Assembly: GCA_030430565.1 (NCBI GenBank)
Contig: JAUIKS010000027.1
Coordinates: 102,577-166,576 of the forward strand
Direction: 5' to 3'
Source of the DNA: Polyangia bacterium
GTDB lineage: Bacteria; Myxococcota_A; Polyangia; Nannocystales; Nannocystaceae
Length of the DNA stretch: 64,000 bases
Below the pieces are notes generated by a model that did no database searches, was not told the DNA's origin, and saw only the letters and a list, made by a program, of their open reading frames with translations. Each line of letters opens with the position of its first letter. The first letter of the stretch is position 1. The translations under genes were made by a program, and so were the position numbers. This document shows, one piece after another, positions 41,669-50,365 of this stretch.

Positions 41669-43186
41669 CTACGAGCCCGATGGCGAAGGGTCTTGAGCAG
41701 GCTGTTCGCCGTTGACCTCGACCAGCGTCATCATCCCTGACTCCGCGTGCTCCAGGATATGGCAGTGCATCATCCATCGTCCCCAGTCGAGCGGCACCAT
41801 CCCGACATCGATGGACTCGCGCCCACGAAGGAGCACCGTGTCCCGGAAATACAGGTCCTCGACAGGCTGGCCTTTACGCGCGATCACCTTGAAGAATTGC
41901 CCGTGGATGTGCATCGGGTGAAGCCGGGCCGAGTCGTTCTGGAATCGAACCCGGACCCACCGCCCTTCTTGTAGCTGTGTCACCTCGTGCTCGCCCCACG
42001 GGCGGCCGTTGATCGTCCACTGAATGCCGTGCTTGCCTCCTCGTCGCGCGTTGAGGACGTAGGTGACGTCGACGGGGCGCTCGGCCGCGCCGACCCAGCT
42101 CGGGATGTTCGGGTTCGACGGCGGCTCGAACACGGGCGTCGCTATGGCCTCACCCGCGACGCGGATGGTCGCGAGCGTGAACGTTCGGCGCGTGAATCGA
42201 TCGGTGACGGCGTACTCCTGTGTGTTCGCGTCGCGGGGGATCACGAGGTCGAGATCGAGGCGGTTGCCCGGCGCGAGCTCAAAGCCCGCGAGCGGGAGCG
42301 GCCGCGCCGTGTACATCCCGTCGACGGCGATGACCCTCGGCTTCAGCGCGCCGAAGTCCGGGCGGTACACGCGACCGTTCGAGGTGTTCACGAGCCGCAG
42401 GCGGATCCGCTCGCCGGGCCGCGCGTTCAGCTCCTGCGCGGTGTCGCCGTTAACCGTGACGACCTGGCCCCACCGACCGTCGTGCGCGAGATCGTGGCGC
42501 GTCACGAAGCGCGGATCGATCTGACCGTCGGCGCCGAGGCGCCAGTCGTCGAGCACCCAGACCTCGTCCCGGCTGTACGGGAGGGTCTCAGCGTCGTCGA
42601 CGACGAGTACACCGTAGAGCCCGCGCTCGACCTGCTCGGCGCCGCGCACATGGGGGTGGAACCAGAACGTGCCCGCGTCCTTCGGGACGAACCGGTACGT
42701 GAATGTTCCCCCCGGCGGCACCGGGTCTTGCGTCACGCCCGGCACGCCGTCCATCGCGTTCGGCACTCGCACCCCGTGCCAGTGGATCGTCGTCGGCTGT
42801 GGGAGGTCGTTCCGCAGGCGCACGACCAGCTCCTCGCCGAGACGCACGCGGAGGACGGGGCCAGGGACCTGACCGTTGTACGCCCACACGTCGAGGAGCT
42901 GCCCGTCGAACTGCTGGGTGCTGCCTGGCGCCGCGCGCAGGTCGAACTCGCGCGCCACGCTCGCCTCGGGCGCGTCAACGGGGTAGGCCGACGCGAGCTC
43001 GCGCTCGAAGGCCTCCCGCACGGGGTCCGCCGGTGCTTCGGGCACAGCGGTAGAGTCTGACTTTCGAGACGGGTCACGAGCGTCATGACGCGCCGCCGCC
43101 TCGTCGTCGGAGCGACAGCCGGTCACCGCGACGAGTGCGAACAGAACGAGGGCGGGTACAGATCGCTGTTCGGCAATTCTCAGCAT
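41669..43186 (-). CDS. multicopper oxidase (lipoprotein)
   Basis: A 505-residue three-domain oxidase, probably oxidising periplasmic Cu(I) or organic substrates with O2. A signal peptide with lipobox AVTGC starts it. The trinuclear and type 1 copper ligands are in IHWHG, FWFHPH, HPMHIHGQFF and HCHILEHAESGM, the last with axial Met. There is no Met-rich insert like that of CueO. It is divergent from the HExxH lipoprotein gene at 43295 and convergent with the cytochrome gene. The ATG at 43186 lacks a strong ribosome-binding site. Confidence 0.94.
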   Translation of the reverse strand: MLRIAEQRSVPALVLFALVAVTGCRSDDEAAARHDARDPSRKSDSTAVPEAPADPVREAFERELASAYPVDAPEASVAREFDLRAAPGSTQQFDGQLLDVWAYNGQVPGPVLRVRLGEELVVRLRNDLPQPTTIHWHGVRVPNAMDGVPGVTQDPVPPGGTFTYRFVPKDAGTFWFHPHVRGAEQVERGLYGVLVVDDAETLPYSRDEVWVLDDWRLGADGQIDPRFVTRHDLAHDGRWGQVVTVNGDTAQELNARPGERIRLRLVNTSNGRVYRPDFGALKPRVIAVDGMYTARPLPLAGFELAPGNRLDLDLVIPRDANTQEYAVTDRFTRRTFTLATIRVAGEAIATPVFEPPSNPNIPSWVGAAERPVDVTYVLNARRGGKHGIQWTINGRPWGEHEVTQLQEGRWVRVRFQNDSARLHPMHIHGQFFKVIARKGQPVEDLYFRDTVLLRGRESIDVGMVPLDWGRWMMHCHILEHAESGMMTLVEVNGEQPAQDPSPSGS

Positions 43187-43294
43187 GGCTCGGGAGGCCG
43201 TTATACACCCGCCGGGAACCCGGCGAACGTCGCTCCAGCGCGCCTGCGCCCGAGCGGCGTGCGTCCCTCGAGCTCGGTGGTACGATGGAAACCT

Positions 43295-44380
43295 GTGGAC
43301 GCCCTCGTTCGTCGATCGCCGCGAGACCGCGTATCAACGCGGCGCGGCTCGACGCAGCTTGGCGTCCGAGCCGCCGTCGGCATCTCGCTCCTGGCGAGCG
43401 CGATCGCCTGCGGGGTCGTCCTGCCGCCGATCCAGTGGCGCGGCGCCGCCCTCGAGTACGGCGCGAGTCCAGAGAGTGTCGTCTGCGCCGGCACCCACGA
43501 ATACCTCGATCGGTACGTCGAGCAGCTCGCCGGTGAGCTCGCGCTCGAGCTGCCGGAGCGCGTTCGCTACTACTGGATCGACGCGGCGGATGTCGATCGA
43601 AGGTGCGGGGAAGGACACACGGGGTGCGCGAGCGGATTCGAGTCCGTGGGAAACGAGCCGATCAACCATCACGAGCTGGTACACAACGTGCTCCACGCGC
43701 TCGACGATCACGACGCGCACTGGTTCTTTGAGGAAGGGTTGGCCGAGCTCATGGACCCGACCTACTTCTTGCGAAACCGGACGCACCAGGTGAACGACCC
43801 GAGGGACTGGATCGCGAAACAGCAACACGACCACCTCCTCGGGTACGACACCGCGGGCGAGTTCGCCGCGTTTCTCGTACACCGCCGCGGATTCGCCCTG
43901 TTCGAGCGGCTGCTCGTCGAAGGCGACCCGTGCGACGGCGTCGAGGAGGTCCGGGAGGTCTTCCGCGAGGTCTACGGCGAGGAATTCGACGCGGTCGCGT
44001 CCTCGTTCGTCAACGAGCGTGTCTGCGTCGCCGATGGCTACCCGGTCGTCCCGTACTTCTGCACGGCGCCCGCGATCCCGTGGGTCGGTGACCAGTGGCG
44101 GCTTTCGAAGTCCATGTCCTGCGAGGATGACGAGGTGCTCGGCGGATCCGGAGATCGTTGGGCGGTCGTCACGATCGAGGTGCCCGAGCCCGGGGTCTAC
44201 AGCGTGACGAGCGACGGGGCCGTCACGACGATCGGCTCCTGCTCGGGCTGTCCCTGGGGCGCGCCGACGGCGGTGGCGAAGGGGTACACCGTCGAGACCG
44301 AGCTGAGCGCGGGCAAGTACTTCGTGCACGTCCACGGGCGGCATGAGCTCACGGTCGACGTCGTGCCGGTCTCCTCGTAG
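43295..44380 (+). CDS. putative secreted zinc metallopeptidase lipoprotein (copy 1)
   Basis: About 361 residues with an Arg-rich N-terminus and lipobox SAIAC. It contains HHELVHNVLH with HELVH at about 126-130, and 17 residues later FEEGLAELMD, the second Glu helix of a gluzincin zinc site. Eight or more Cys (VCAGTHEYLD, ADGYPVVPYFC, GSCSGCPWGAP) suggest disulfides. The C-terminal part (about 280-361) is a beta domain. A close paralogue lies at 56391-57452 with the same motifs in the same order. GTG 43295 is chosen because it gives a normal signal peptide; GTG 43277 is also possible. Confidence 0.7.
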   Translation: MDALVRRSPRDRVSTRRGSTQLGVRAAVGISLLASAIACGVVLPPIQWRGAALEYGASPESVVCAGTHEYLDRYVEQLAGELALELPERVRYYWIDAADVDRRCGEGHTGCASGFESVGNEPINHHELVHNVLHALDDHDAHWFFEEGLAELMDPTYFLRNRTHQVNDPRDWIAKQQHDHLLGYDTAGEFAAFLVHRRGFALFERLLVEGDPCDGVEEVREVFREVYGEEFDAVASSFVNERVCVADGYPVVPYFCTAPAIPWVGDQWRLSKSMSCEDDEVLGGSGDRWAVVTIEVPEPGVYSVTSDGAVTTIGSCSGCPWGAPTAVAKGYTVETELSAGKYFVHVHGRHELTVDVVPVSS

Positions 44381-44407
44381 GAGACACGAGGTCTTCTCGG
44401 CGAGTCG

Positions 44408-45049
44408 TCATGGCGAGTACGCGGTGATCTGCTTGACGATATCGAGCGATCGGTCGATCGCCTCGATGTCGACGAAGCCCGCCGCTTCGACCGTCGCCAC
44501 CGTCGCGCGGTTGATGTGCGCCCCCGAGACGCGGCTCGTGATCGGGTCCAGCCAGCGCATCAGCGTGCGGAGGACGGGGAGCCGCGAGAGGACGTGCTCG
44601 AGCAGGAGCAGGCGTCCGCCGGGCCTGAGCACGCGCCGCGCCTCCCGAAGACCGAGGAGGGGGTCGGGCACCGAGCAGAACACGAAGCTCGAGATGACCG
44701 TGTCGAAGGAGTTGTCGGCGAAGGGCAGGTCCTGCGCGTCCGCCAGCATCAGCGTGGACTCGACGCCGAGGCGCTCCGCCTTCCAGCGCGCGCGCGTCAA
44801 CATGCGCTCGGAGATGTCGATCGCCACGATCTGCTTGCGTCGCGGATGATGCCGCAGGCTCGCGCCCGTCCCCACGCCGATCTCGAGCACGTGCTGGCCC
44901 TCGACCAGGCTCCACAGCTGTCGACGCCAGCCGGACGCACGCAGCTCCATGAACCACTCGGCGAGGTCGTACACCGGCGCGATCCGGTCGTAGCGACGGC
45001 GCGCGAGCGCGGTCTCCCGCTCATGTCTGTCATTCGGCGAGCCGTTCAT
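44408..45049 (-). CDS. class I SAM-dependent methyltransferase
   Basis: A 213-residue methyltransferase, similar to the UbiE/phosphatidylethanolamine type. Motif I is VLEIGVGTGASL, motif II AIDISERMLTRA, then LMLADAQDLPFADNSFDTV and a RRVLRPGGRLLLLEHVLSR block. The N-terminus (YDRIAPVYDLAEWFMELRAS) is typical for lipid and quinone methyltransferases. The substrate is not known. Its ATG overlaps the stop of the previous methyltransferase gene by 4 bases, so the two are co-translated. It is the last of four genes. Confidence 0.88.
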   Translation of the reverse strand: MNGSPNDRHERETALARRRYDRIAPVYDLAEWFMELRASGWRRQLWSLVEGQHVLEIGVGTGASLRHHPRRKQIVAIDISERMLTRARWKAERLGVESTLMLADAQDLPFADNSFDTVISSFVFCSVPDPLLGLREARRVLRPGGRLLLLEHVLSRLPVLRTLMRWLDPITSRVSGAHINRATVATVEAAGFVDIEAIDRSLDIVKQITAYSP

Positions 45050-45714
45050 TCGGGATCGCGCGTAGCGGTGGCGACGAAGAAGCTGCCGAGGTTGTACGAC
45101 TCGACCGAGACATTGCCAAACACGCGCCGGATGTCCGTGACCAGATCGCGATCCGGTCGCCACCCGGTAGTCGGCACGAAGATCGCTCGGATGAGCGGAT
45201 TCAGCGCCCGCAGCCTGCCCGGGAGCAGGCGCGCGTCGCAGATCGAGAGTACGCCGCCAGGGCGCAGCACCTCCCGGCAGCGCTCGAGAGCCCGGATGTG
45301 CTGGGGGATCACGGACATGCTGAGGATCGAGACCACCGCGTCGAAGGGCTCGTCGCCGACCTCGAGCTCGGCCGCGTCCCCTTGGATCAACGCGACGTTT
45401 TGCCAGCCGCGCTGCCGCGTTAACTCACGCGCCGCGTCGAGCATCTCGCTCGTATAGTCAAAGCCGACGAGCTGGCCCTCCGGTCCGATGCGGTCCTCAA
45501 TATAGCGGAAGTTGCGGCCTGTCCCGCACGCCACCTCGAGCACGCGCGCGCCTGGCCCCATGCCCGTCGCGCCCACGGCGCGGCGTCGTATGACGTGGGG
45601 GCGGCCGAGAAAGGTGAACCAGTCCTGGGCCGCGTATACGCGCGGGTGTCGGCCCCAGTGCGCGTAGATTCGCTTGACCGTCCCGAGCTGTTGCTGGGCC
45701 TGATCATCGCTCAT
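45046..45714 (-). CDS. class I SAM-dependent methyltransferase
   Basis: A 222-residue methyltransferase. Motif I is VLEVACGTGRNF; then VGFDYTSEMLDAARELTR, QGDAAELEVGDEPFDAVVSI and REVLRPGGVLSICDARL. The N-terminus (TVKRIYAHWGRHPRVYAAQD) is like its neighbour's. GGAGGGGG before the ATG at 45714 supports the start; the longer open frame upstream overlaps the P-loop gene and is not used. It is third in a four-gene operon. Substrate unknown; lipids or thiols are possible. Confidence 0.85.
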   Translation of the reverse strand: MSDDQAQQQLGTVKRIYAHWGRHPRVYAAQDWFTFLGRPHVIRRRAVGATGMGPGARVLEVACGTGRNFRYIEDRIGPEGQLVGFDYTSEMLDAARELTRQRGWQNVALIQGDAAELEVGDEPFDAVVSILSMSVIPQHIRALERCREVLRPGGVLSICDARLLPGRLRALNPLIRAIFVPTTGWRPDRDLVTDIRRVFGNVSVESYNLGSFFVATATRDPE

Positions 45715-46384
45715 GGTGTTCCCCCTCCGTTCGTGACTCGTGGGGAAGAGCGTGCCCGTGGCAGCACGGCGAGAGCTGGTCGCGCACGAGCTCGAGCGCG
45801 CGCGCGGCCTTACGCAGGAAGTCCTCGTCGCTCGCCACGACCAGACGGTTGGGATGGCCCTCCCACGCCTCGAGGATCCGACGATCGATCGCGCGAGCTT
45901 CGGATGCCGACTCGACGCGGAGCGCATATTCCTGATTGTAACCTTGGTCCGCGGCCGGCGTCTGAAGGTGGATCACGGCGGCGTAGCGATCGAGTTCTTC
46001 CTGCAGGGTTGTCCCGAGCTCGTCCCAAAACGCCGCGGGTGAGCCCGGCCAGTACGCGACGCCGTCAACGGTCCCGCGATCGCAGAGACCAACCGCGACT
46101 TGCTGCTCGCCGACGACGACCGTCTCGATCTCCCGCTGAATGTGATAGATGGCGCGCTGCGCGGCGCGACGGGCGAGCTCGCTGCCGTGCCGCGGAAACC
46201 CGCCGCCGAACACGACGCTCGCGGCCTCGGGAAGAACGCCGACGTGTGAACAAAAGGACCGAAGGGCCATCTCGAGGATGGCGGTCTTCCCCGCGCCCGG
46301 GCCCCCCGTGACGGCCACAAGGCGCGTGTCGTGGACGCCGCGGCCGCAGCCGCACTCGACGGAGCCGACCTGGAAGCTGTTCAT
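45704..46384 (-). CDS. P-loop NTPase, AAA_28/kinase-like
   Basis: A 226-residue cytoplasmic P-loop protein. Walker A is VAVTGGPGAGKTAIL (about 24-38), and DRGTVDGVAYW resembles the Walker B/LID region of nucleoside or small-molecule kinases. ALRVESASEARAIDRRILEA forms a late helix. The protein resembles the AAA_28 family, whose members are mostly uncharacterised. GAGGAG before the ATG at 46384 supports the start. Its 3' end overlaps the next gene by 11 bp. It could phosphorylate a small molecule made by the operon. Confidence 0.75.
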   Translation of the reverse strand: MNSFQVGSVECGCGRGVHDTRLVAVTGGPGAGKTAILEMALRSFCSHVGVLPEAASVVFGGGFPRHGSELARRAAQRAIYHIQREIETVVVGEQQVAVGLCDRGTVDGVAYWPGSPAAFWDELGTTLQEELDRYAAVIHLQTPAADQGYNQEYALRVESASEARAIDRRILEAWEGHPNRLVVASDEDFLRKAARALELVRDQLSPCCHGHALPHESRTEGEHHER

Positions 46385-46403
46385 GGTTCGCGCTCCTCTT
46401 GTC

Positions 46404-47069
46404 TCATTCGCGATCAAAGGCCGAATGATCGCCGTCGGGGCTCTTCCGAACTGGTTCGACGCGCCAGCGGAAATCGCAGTCACGCGCGCCTCCGGCGATG
46501 GTGTGGCTGCGCTCGAGACGAGCGCCCCATTTCGTCGCCAGCGAGAAGTCGAGATTGCACCACGACTCGACGCACAGCTCGCCGAGGCCCTGCGCGCGGA
46601 AGTACTCCGCGACGGGGCAGCGACGGACATCGAACGCGACCACGTCGTCGCCGCCGGCGACGTCCTCCATGACGTACGATGGCGCGCTGAAGGGGAAGCG
46701 CCGGAACGCGTCGGTGGCCCGCTTGACCGCGTCGTGCGTCGTACGCACTCTGATACGCGACAGCGCGGTCGGGAGCGCCGCCATCTTCTCGTACAACCGC
46801 CAGGTCACGCCAGCGGTCAGCGTGCGCGCCTCGTCGTCCGCGATGTCCCGAGCAACGAGCGCGCGGTAGAGTCCGATCGTCAGCGCGGCGAGTTGGACCA
46901 TGATGCGACCGCCCGTCGACGCCTCGCGCGGCAGGTTTGGACGCTGCTCGTCGTAGCTGGCGAAGGTGTCGTCGAGAATTCCCGCGATCGCGTCACGCTC
47001 GAAGCGCGCCGCCAGCTCGAGTCGTACCGCGGGAGTCAAAATCGGCCTGAGAATTCGCATCGCGTTCAC
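46404..47069 (-). CDS. L-2-amino-thiazoline-4-carboxylic acid hydrolase family protein
   Basis: A 221-residue protein. The N-terminus is MNAMRILRPILTPAVRLELA, and the C-terminal part has the family pattern EYFRAQGLGELCVESWCNLD and CDFRWRVEPV. The prototype opens the thiazoline ring of ATC in cysteine formation by Pseudomonas, but many relatives have no known substrate. The GTG start at 47069 has GGAGGTAA before it; ATG 47060 is also possible. It is the first gene of a four-gene operon with the P-loop protein and two methyltransferases. TACAAT on the minus strand at 47143-47148 is a candidate -10. Confidence 0.75.
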   Translation of the reverse strand: MNAMRILRPILTPAVRLELAARFERDAIAGILDDTFASYDEQRPNLPREASTGGRIMVQLAALTIGLYRALVARDIADDEARTLTAGVTWRLYEKMAALPTALSRIRVRTTHDAVKRATDAFRRFPFSAPSYVMEDVAGGDDVVAFDVRRCPVAEYFRAQGLGELCVESWCNLDFSLATKWGARLERSHTIAGGARDCDFRWRVEPVRKSPDGDHSAFDRE

Positions 47070-47266
47070 GGGTTACCTCCGGGGGACGTCTGCTTCCGGG
47101 TGTGCCTCTCGCCCGCGCCGGGCTGGAAGCCGATAGATCTCTATTGTAAAGACGAACGGGGTCCACGATCATTACACGCCCGGCACGGGATTTCCTTCGC
47201 CCGAGCGCCGACTCGCGCGCACCGTGTTGATCTTCAGATGCGGAAGGGGTCGAGGGCCCGTGCGTG

Positions 47267-47971
47267 CTACGGGCGCTCGCGTTGGAATACCGTGCGACTC
47301 GCTACCCAGTGAAAGCTCGTCAGCGCCGTGATGTTGGCGAGCAGCACCGACGCGAATAGCGTGATGTGAGCACCCCCGGCATCTCCGCTCAGGGAGATCA
47401 CGAAATACTCGATCCCGAAGAGCGCGAGCCCGAGGAGTCCTCCGATCGCCGCCAGCGCCCGAAGTCGCGAGTCGTGGCCGCGAAGCGCCCGCGCGAATCC
47501 TGCCAACCCGACGCCGATGATCGCGTACCCCCATCCATGGATCATTCGCCCGGCTGTTTGAAGGGTCACGTACGCCTGCGCGGCGACGTCTGCGTCGCGT
47601 TCATACGTGGCTGGCAAGTTCACGTATGCCGCGAGATCGCAGAGTTCGCCCGTGAGGTAGACGAGCCAGCCGGCGACGGTGATGAGCCCCGCCAGGAGCG
47701 CGACGGGGGCGCGCTGCCCGAGTATCCGCGCGAGGCAGGTCGCGAACACGATCGCGGTGACAATCATCCCCACGTTGCCCACCCCGGTGAGCCGGATGAG
47801 CCCAGGGTGCTCGGCGAAGAACGGCAGCGCGTGGTGCGGATCGCCGAGGCGGCCGAGCTCGAGGCCAAGCGCCGGAAACAGGACGAAAAACAGGAGCGTG
47901 AACACGGGCGGCCACGCCGCGGCGAACAGTCCAGCGGCCCTCCCGGCGCAGCGGTTCTCTTCGAATGACAC
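47267..47971 (-). CDS. multi-TM protein, DUF4386-like
   Basis: About 234 residues with six hydrophobic segments, including WPPVFTLLFFVLFPALGLEL, VGMIVTAIVFATCLARILG, LLAGLITVAGWLVYLTGEL, GYAIIGVGLAGFARALRG, AIGGLLGLALFGIEYFVISL and ITLFASVLLANITALTSF. The pattern resembles DUF4386 membrane proteins. The GTG at 47971 is preferred because the longer open frame runs into the divergent gene's leader. Function unknown. It is divergent from the saccharopine-dehydrogenase-like gene. Confidence 0.65.
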   Translation of the reverse strand: MSFEENRCAGRAAGLFAAAWPPVFTLLFFVLFPALGLELGRLGDPHHALPFFAEHPGLIRLTGVGNVGMIVTAIVFATCLARILGQRAPVALLAGLITVAGWLVYLTGELCDLAAYVNLPATYERDADVAAQAYVTLQTAGRMIHGWGYAIIGVGLAGFARALRGHDSRLRALAAIGGLLGLALFGIEYFVISLSGDAGGAHITLFASVLLANITALTSFHWVASRTVFQRERP

Positions 47972-48067
47972 GGTCGAGTATCCGACGATTCCGCATGGTG
48001 TCGAGCGACGATGGACTCGTGGTCCAGCGAGCACTACAAGCAAGATGAAGGGACCCGACGATTGCCG

Positions 48068-49096
48068 ATGACAGGCACAGCAACACCATCACTCGAGCGG
48101 GATGCTCGGGGCGGGGTACTCGTCGTGGGTGGATACGGCCAGGTCGGAAGTCGGGCGGCGCGGCGACTCCTCGCTGCAGGGTACCGCGTTGTGCTCGCCG
48201 GTCGGAGCGCCTCCCGTGCGGCCGCCGTGGCCTCCGAGCTCGGCTGCGACCACGCCCGGATCGACGTCATCGACGAGCGGACTTGGGGTCCGGCCTCCGA
48301 GGACGCGGCGACGGTCCTCTGCTGTGTCGACCAGACCGACGAAACCTTCGTGCGCTGGGTGCTCGGCAGCGGGCGCGACTATGTGGACATCACGGCGAAC
48401 GACGACTTTTTTCGGCGCGTTGAACGTCTCGGCGCTGATGCGGAGCAGGGTCGCGCGACCGCGTTGCTCTCCGTCGGCCTCGCGCCCGGGTTGACGAACC
48501 TGATGGTCAAGCGTCTCGCAGATCCTCTCGAGGTCCGTGAAGAGGCCGTGATCGCGGTACGTCTGGGTCTGGGGGAACGACACGGAGACCTCGCCATCGA
48601 GTGGGCGCTGCGGCAGTTGGCGACGAGCGCGAGCTGGGAAACGCTCACGAGCTTCGAGTTCCCGGGAGAGGAGTCGTCCACGTCTGCGATCCCGATCGAC
48701 ATCGCCGACCAGCACGTAGTTCGTCGGACCCTGGGCTTCGCTCACGCGAGGACCATGATGACGCTGGAGTCGTCCGCCTGGACTCGCGGCGTCGTGTTGC
48801 TCGCGCCCGCGCTGCGTCGCAAGCGGATCCGCGCCGCCATCCGCCGTCTCCTGCCCCGCGTGCGCTTTGGTCGTGACGCGTGGACTGTGGCTGTGGAGGT
48901 CCGAGGCGTCGCGGGCGGTCGCCCCACCGTCACGCGACTCGCGGTCGAGGGGGTCTGCGAAGCGGAGGGTACTGGGGCAGTCGCCGCGCGCTTGGTGCAT
49001 CTACTCAAGGAGCGGAGGCGACCCGGGATCTTCCACGCAGAGCAGCTCTTCGAGCTCGAAGAGGCGCTCGAGGGCGTGGACGCTGACATGCGTTGA
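48068..49096 (+). CDS. saccharopine dehydrogenase-like NAD(P)-binding oxidoreductase
   Basis: A 342-residue protein. The Rossmann motif is VLVVGGYGQVGSRAARRLL near residue 17, followed by VLAGRSASRA, a typical NADP-binding turn, and LCCVDQTDETFVRWVL and GRDYVDITAND. The C-terminal region ends RRPGIFHAEQLFELEEALEG. Such proteins reduce or oxidise imines or lipids; the substrate is not known. The ATG at 48068 is chosen; an earlier ATG at 48011 lies in the leader of the divergent gene. A 3' fragment of a relative occurs at 53190-53348. Confidence 0.8.
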   Translation: MTGTATPSLERDARGGVLVVGGYGQVGSRAARRLLAAGYRVVLAGRSASRAAAVASELGCDHARIDVIDERTWGPASEDAATVLCCVDQTDETFVRWVLGSGRDYVDITANDDFFRRVERLGADAEQGRATALLSVGLAPGLTNLMVKRLADPLEVREEAVIAVRLGLGERHGDLAIEWALRQLATSASWETLTSFEFPGEESSTSAIPIDIADQHVVRRTLGFAHARTMMTLESSAWTRGVVLLAPALRRKRIRAAIRRLLPRVRFGRDAWTVAVEVRGVAGGRPTVTRLAVEGVCEAEGTGAVAARLVHLLKERRRPGIFHAEQLFELEEALEGVDADMR

Positions 49097-49374
49097 TGAC
49101 GTGCGCCGAGGGGCCTTCCTCTAACCCTGTTCGAACAGCGTTCTTCAGCGAAATCCCGACAACTGTAATGTTCACCGACCTCTATTCGTCTACAAGAACA
49201 CATGAATTTCGCTTGGAAGCTACGTACGTTGCGCATGAACCAACAGGACCATGACAAAGGGTCTCGGTGGACCGCGGCGCCGATCTGCCGAGCCGAAGGT
49301 CGTTTCGTTCCGGCGCTCGTCGTCTCGACTCCGGTCGGATCTCGTTCAACCACGAGCGTGGAAGGAGCACGCTG

Positions 49375-50001
49375 ATGCACGTCGGATTGTGGGGCATGGC
49401 GGCCATCGCCATCGTCATCGCATCGTGGTTGATGTACCAATACATGGCGCCCGACAACTGGAAGGAGTGGACACGCGCCGGCGTTCTGCAGGCGTTCATT
49501 ATCGCCTTCTATGCTGAGATGTACGGGTTCCCGCTGACGATTTACTTCCTCGCGCGGTACTTTGGAATTGACCTGGCATGGACCGACGGCGGGAACCTCT
49601 GGGCCCAGGTGTTCGGTACACCCAGTGCACACATGGTCGCCATGGTACTCGGCTACTCGATCGTCTTCGCGGGCGCCACGGTGATCGCCGACGGCTGGAG
49701 CAAGATCCATCGCGCACGGAGAGAGGGACGTCTGGAGACGGGCGGGGTGTACAGCCGCATTCGTCATCCGCAGTATTCGGGGCTGTTTCTCGTCGTCTTC
49801 GGTGAGGGAGTCGTTCACTGGCCGACGATCATCTCAGTCGCGGCGTTCCCGATCATCATCATTGCGTACACGATGCTCGCGCGCGCAGAGGAGCGACAGA
49901 TGATCAAGGAGTTTGGCGATGCCTATCGGGATTACCAACAACGCGTGCCGATGTTCATCCCCCGTTTGCGGGGCGCGCAACCACACGGAGATCAAGCGTG
50001 A
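49375..50001 (+). CDS. isoprenylcysteine carboxyl methyltransferase (ICMT/PEMT)-like membrane protein
   Basis: A 208-residue membrane protein with about five TM helices. The SAM-binding signature is GGVYSRIRHPQYSGLFLVVF, and the end is LARAEERQMIKEFGDAYRDY, as in the ICMT/phospholipid N-methyltransferase family. It may methylate a lipid, quinone or small amine, or confer metal/mercury tolerance by alkyl transfer, which is speculation. AAGGAG eight bases before ATG 49375 fixes the start. Its stop overlaps the next GTG (GTGA at 49998-50001). Confidence 0.85.
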   Translation: MHVGLWGMAAIAIVIASWLMYQYMAPDNWKEWTRAGVLQAFIIAFYAEMYGFPLTIYFLARYFGIDLAWTDGGNLWAQVFGTPSAHMVAMVLGYSIVFAGATVIADGWSKIHRARREGRLETGGVYSRIRHPQYSGLFLVVFGEGVVHWPTIISVAAFPIIIIAYTMLARAEERQMIKEFGDAYRDYQQRVPMFIPRLRGAQPHGDQA

Positions 50002-50135
50002 CGCCTCAAACAGCAACGATTCTGAGCGGGGTGTTGTTAGTGCTCGTATTTGCGATCGTCGGCTGGAATCTCCGACGCCGGAAAAACTCCAGTGAGAGCC
50101 CCCCGGTCGAGGCCGCTGGTCGGGAGCCTGATTGA
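49998..50135 (+). CDS. 45-residue single-TM peptide
   Basis: A short gene that begins with GTG overlapping the stop of the ICMT-like gene. The product starts MTPQTATILSGVLLVLVFAI, one TM helix, then a basic stop-transfer stretch (NLRRRKN) and a polar tail. Its stop TGA overlaps the TTG start of the next gene. Being linked at both ends by start/stop overlaps supports it as a real gene. Function unknown; it may anchor or assist neighbours. Confidence 0.6.
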   Translation: MTPQTATILSGVLLVLVFAIVGWNLRRRKNSSESPPVEAAGREPD

Positions 50136-50365
50136 TACGCAACCCGCGGGAGCGCTCGTCCACGGTCGACAACGGACAGATCGCGGAGTTCCGCGGGCCC
50201 ATGGAAGACATCTACTTCAACAACGGGCTACCCACGATCCACGAGTTGCTCGTCGTTAAGCATGGTGAGCTTGTCCTTCCGATCGAGGTCCACGCGGAAC
50301 TCGACGACACTCACATTCGCGCTGTCGCGCTGAGGGTCTTCGGTAATCCACGGAGGACAGCATGA
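50132..50365 (+). CDS. stand-alone N-terminal barrel of F-type ATP synthase beta subunit
   Basis: A 77-residue product that matches only the first domain of AtpD: DNGQIAEFRGPMEDIYFNNG, then LPTIHELLVV, LVLPIEVHAELDDTHIRAVA and an end FGNPRRTA. The nucleotide-binding domain is absent, and the gene stops exactly at the domain border. The start is a TTG (50132) overlapping the preceding stop, and its own stop overlaps the next ATG (ATGA at 50362-50365), so it is built into a translated chain and not simply broken. Its role is unknown. An origin from an alternative (N-type) ATPase operon is possible. Confidence 0.7.
   Translation: MIRNPRERSSTVDNGQIAEFRGPMEDIYFNNGLPTIHELLVVKHGELVLPIEVHAELDDTHIRAVALRVFGNPRRTA

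Noticed and set aside
41987..43060. 357-codon plus-strand open frame
   Set aside because: Antisense to the multicopper oxidase with complete copper motifs; low complexity.
43334..44344. 336-codon minus-strand open frame
   Set aside because: Antisense to the HExxH lipoprotein, whose frame is confirmed by the paralogue at 56391-57452.
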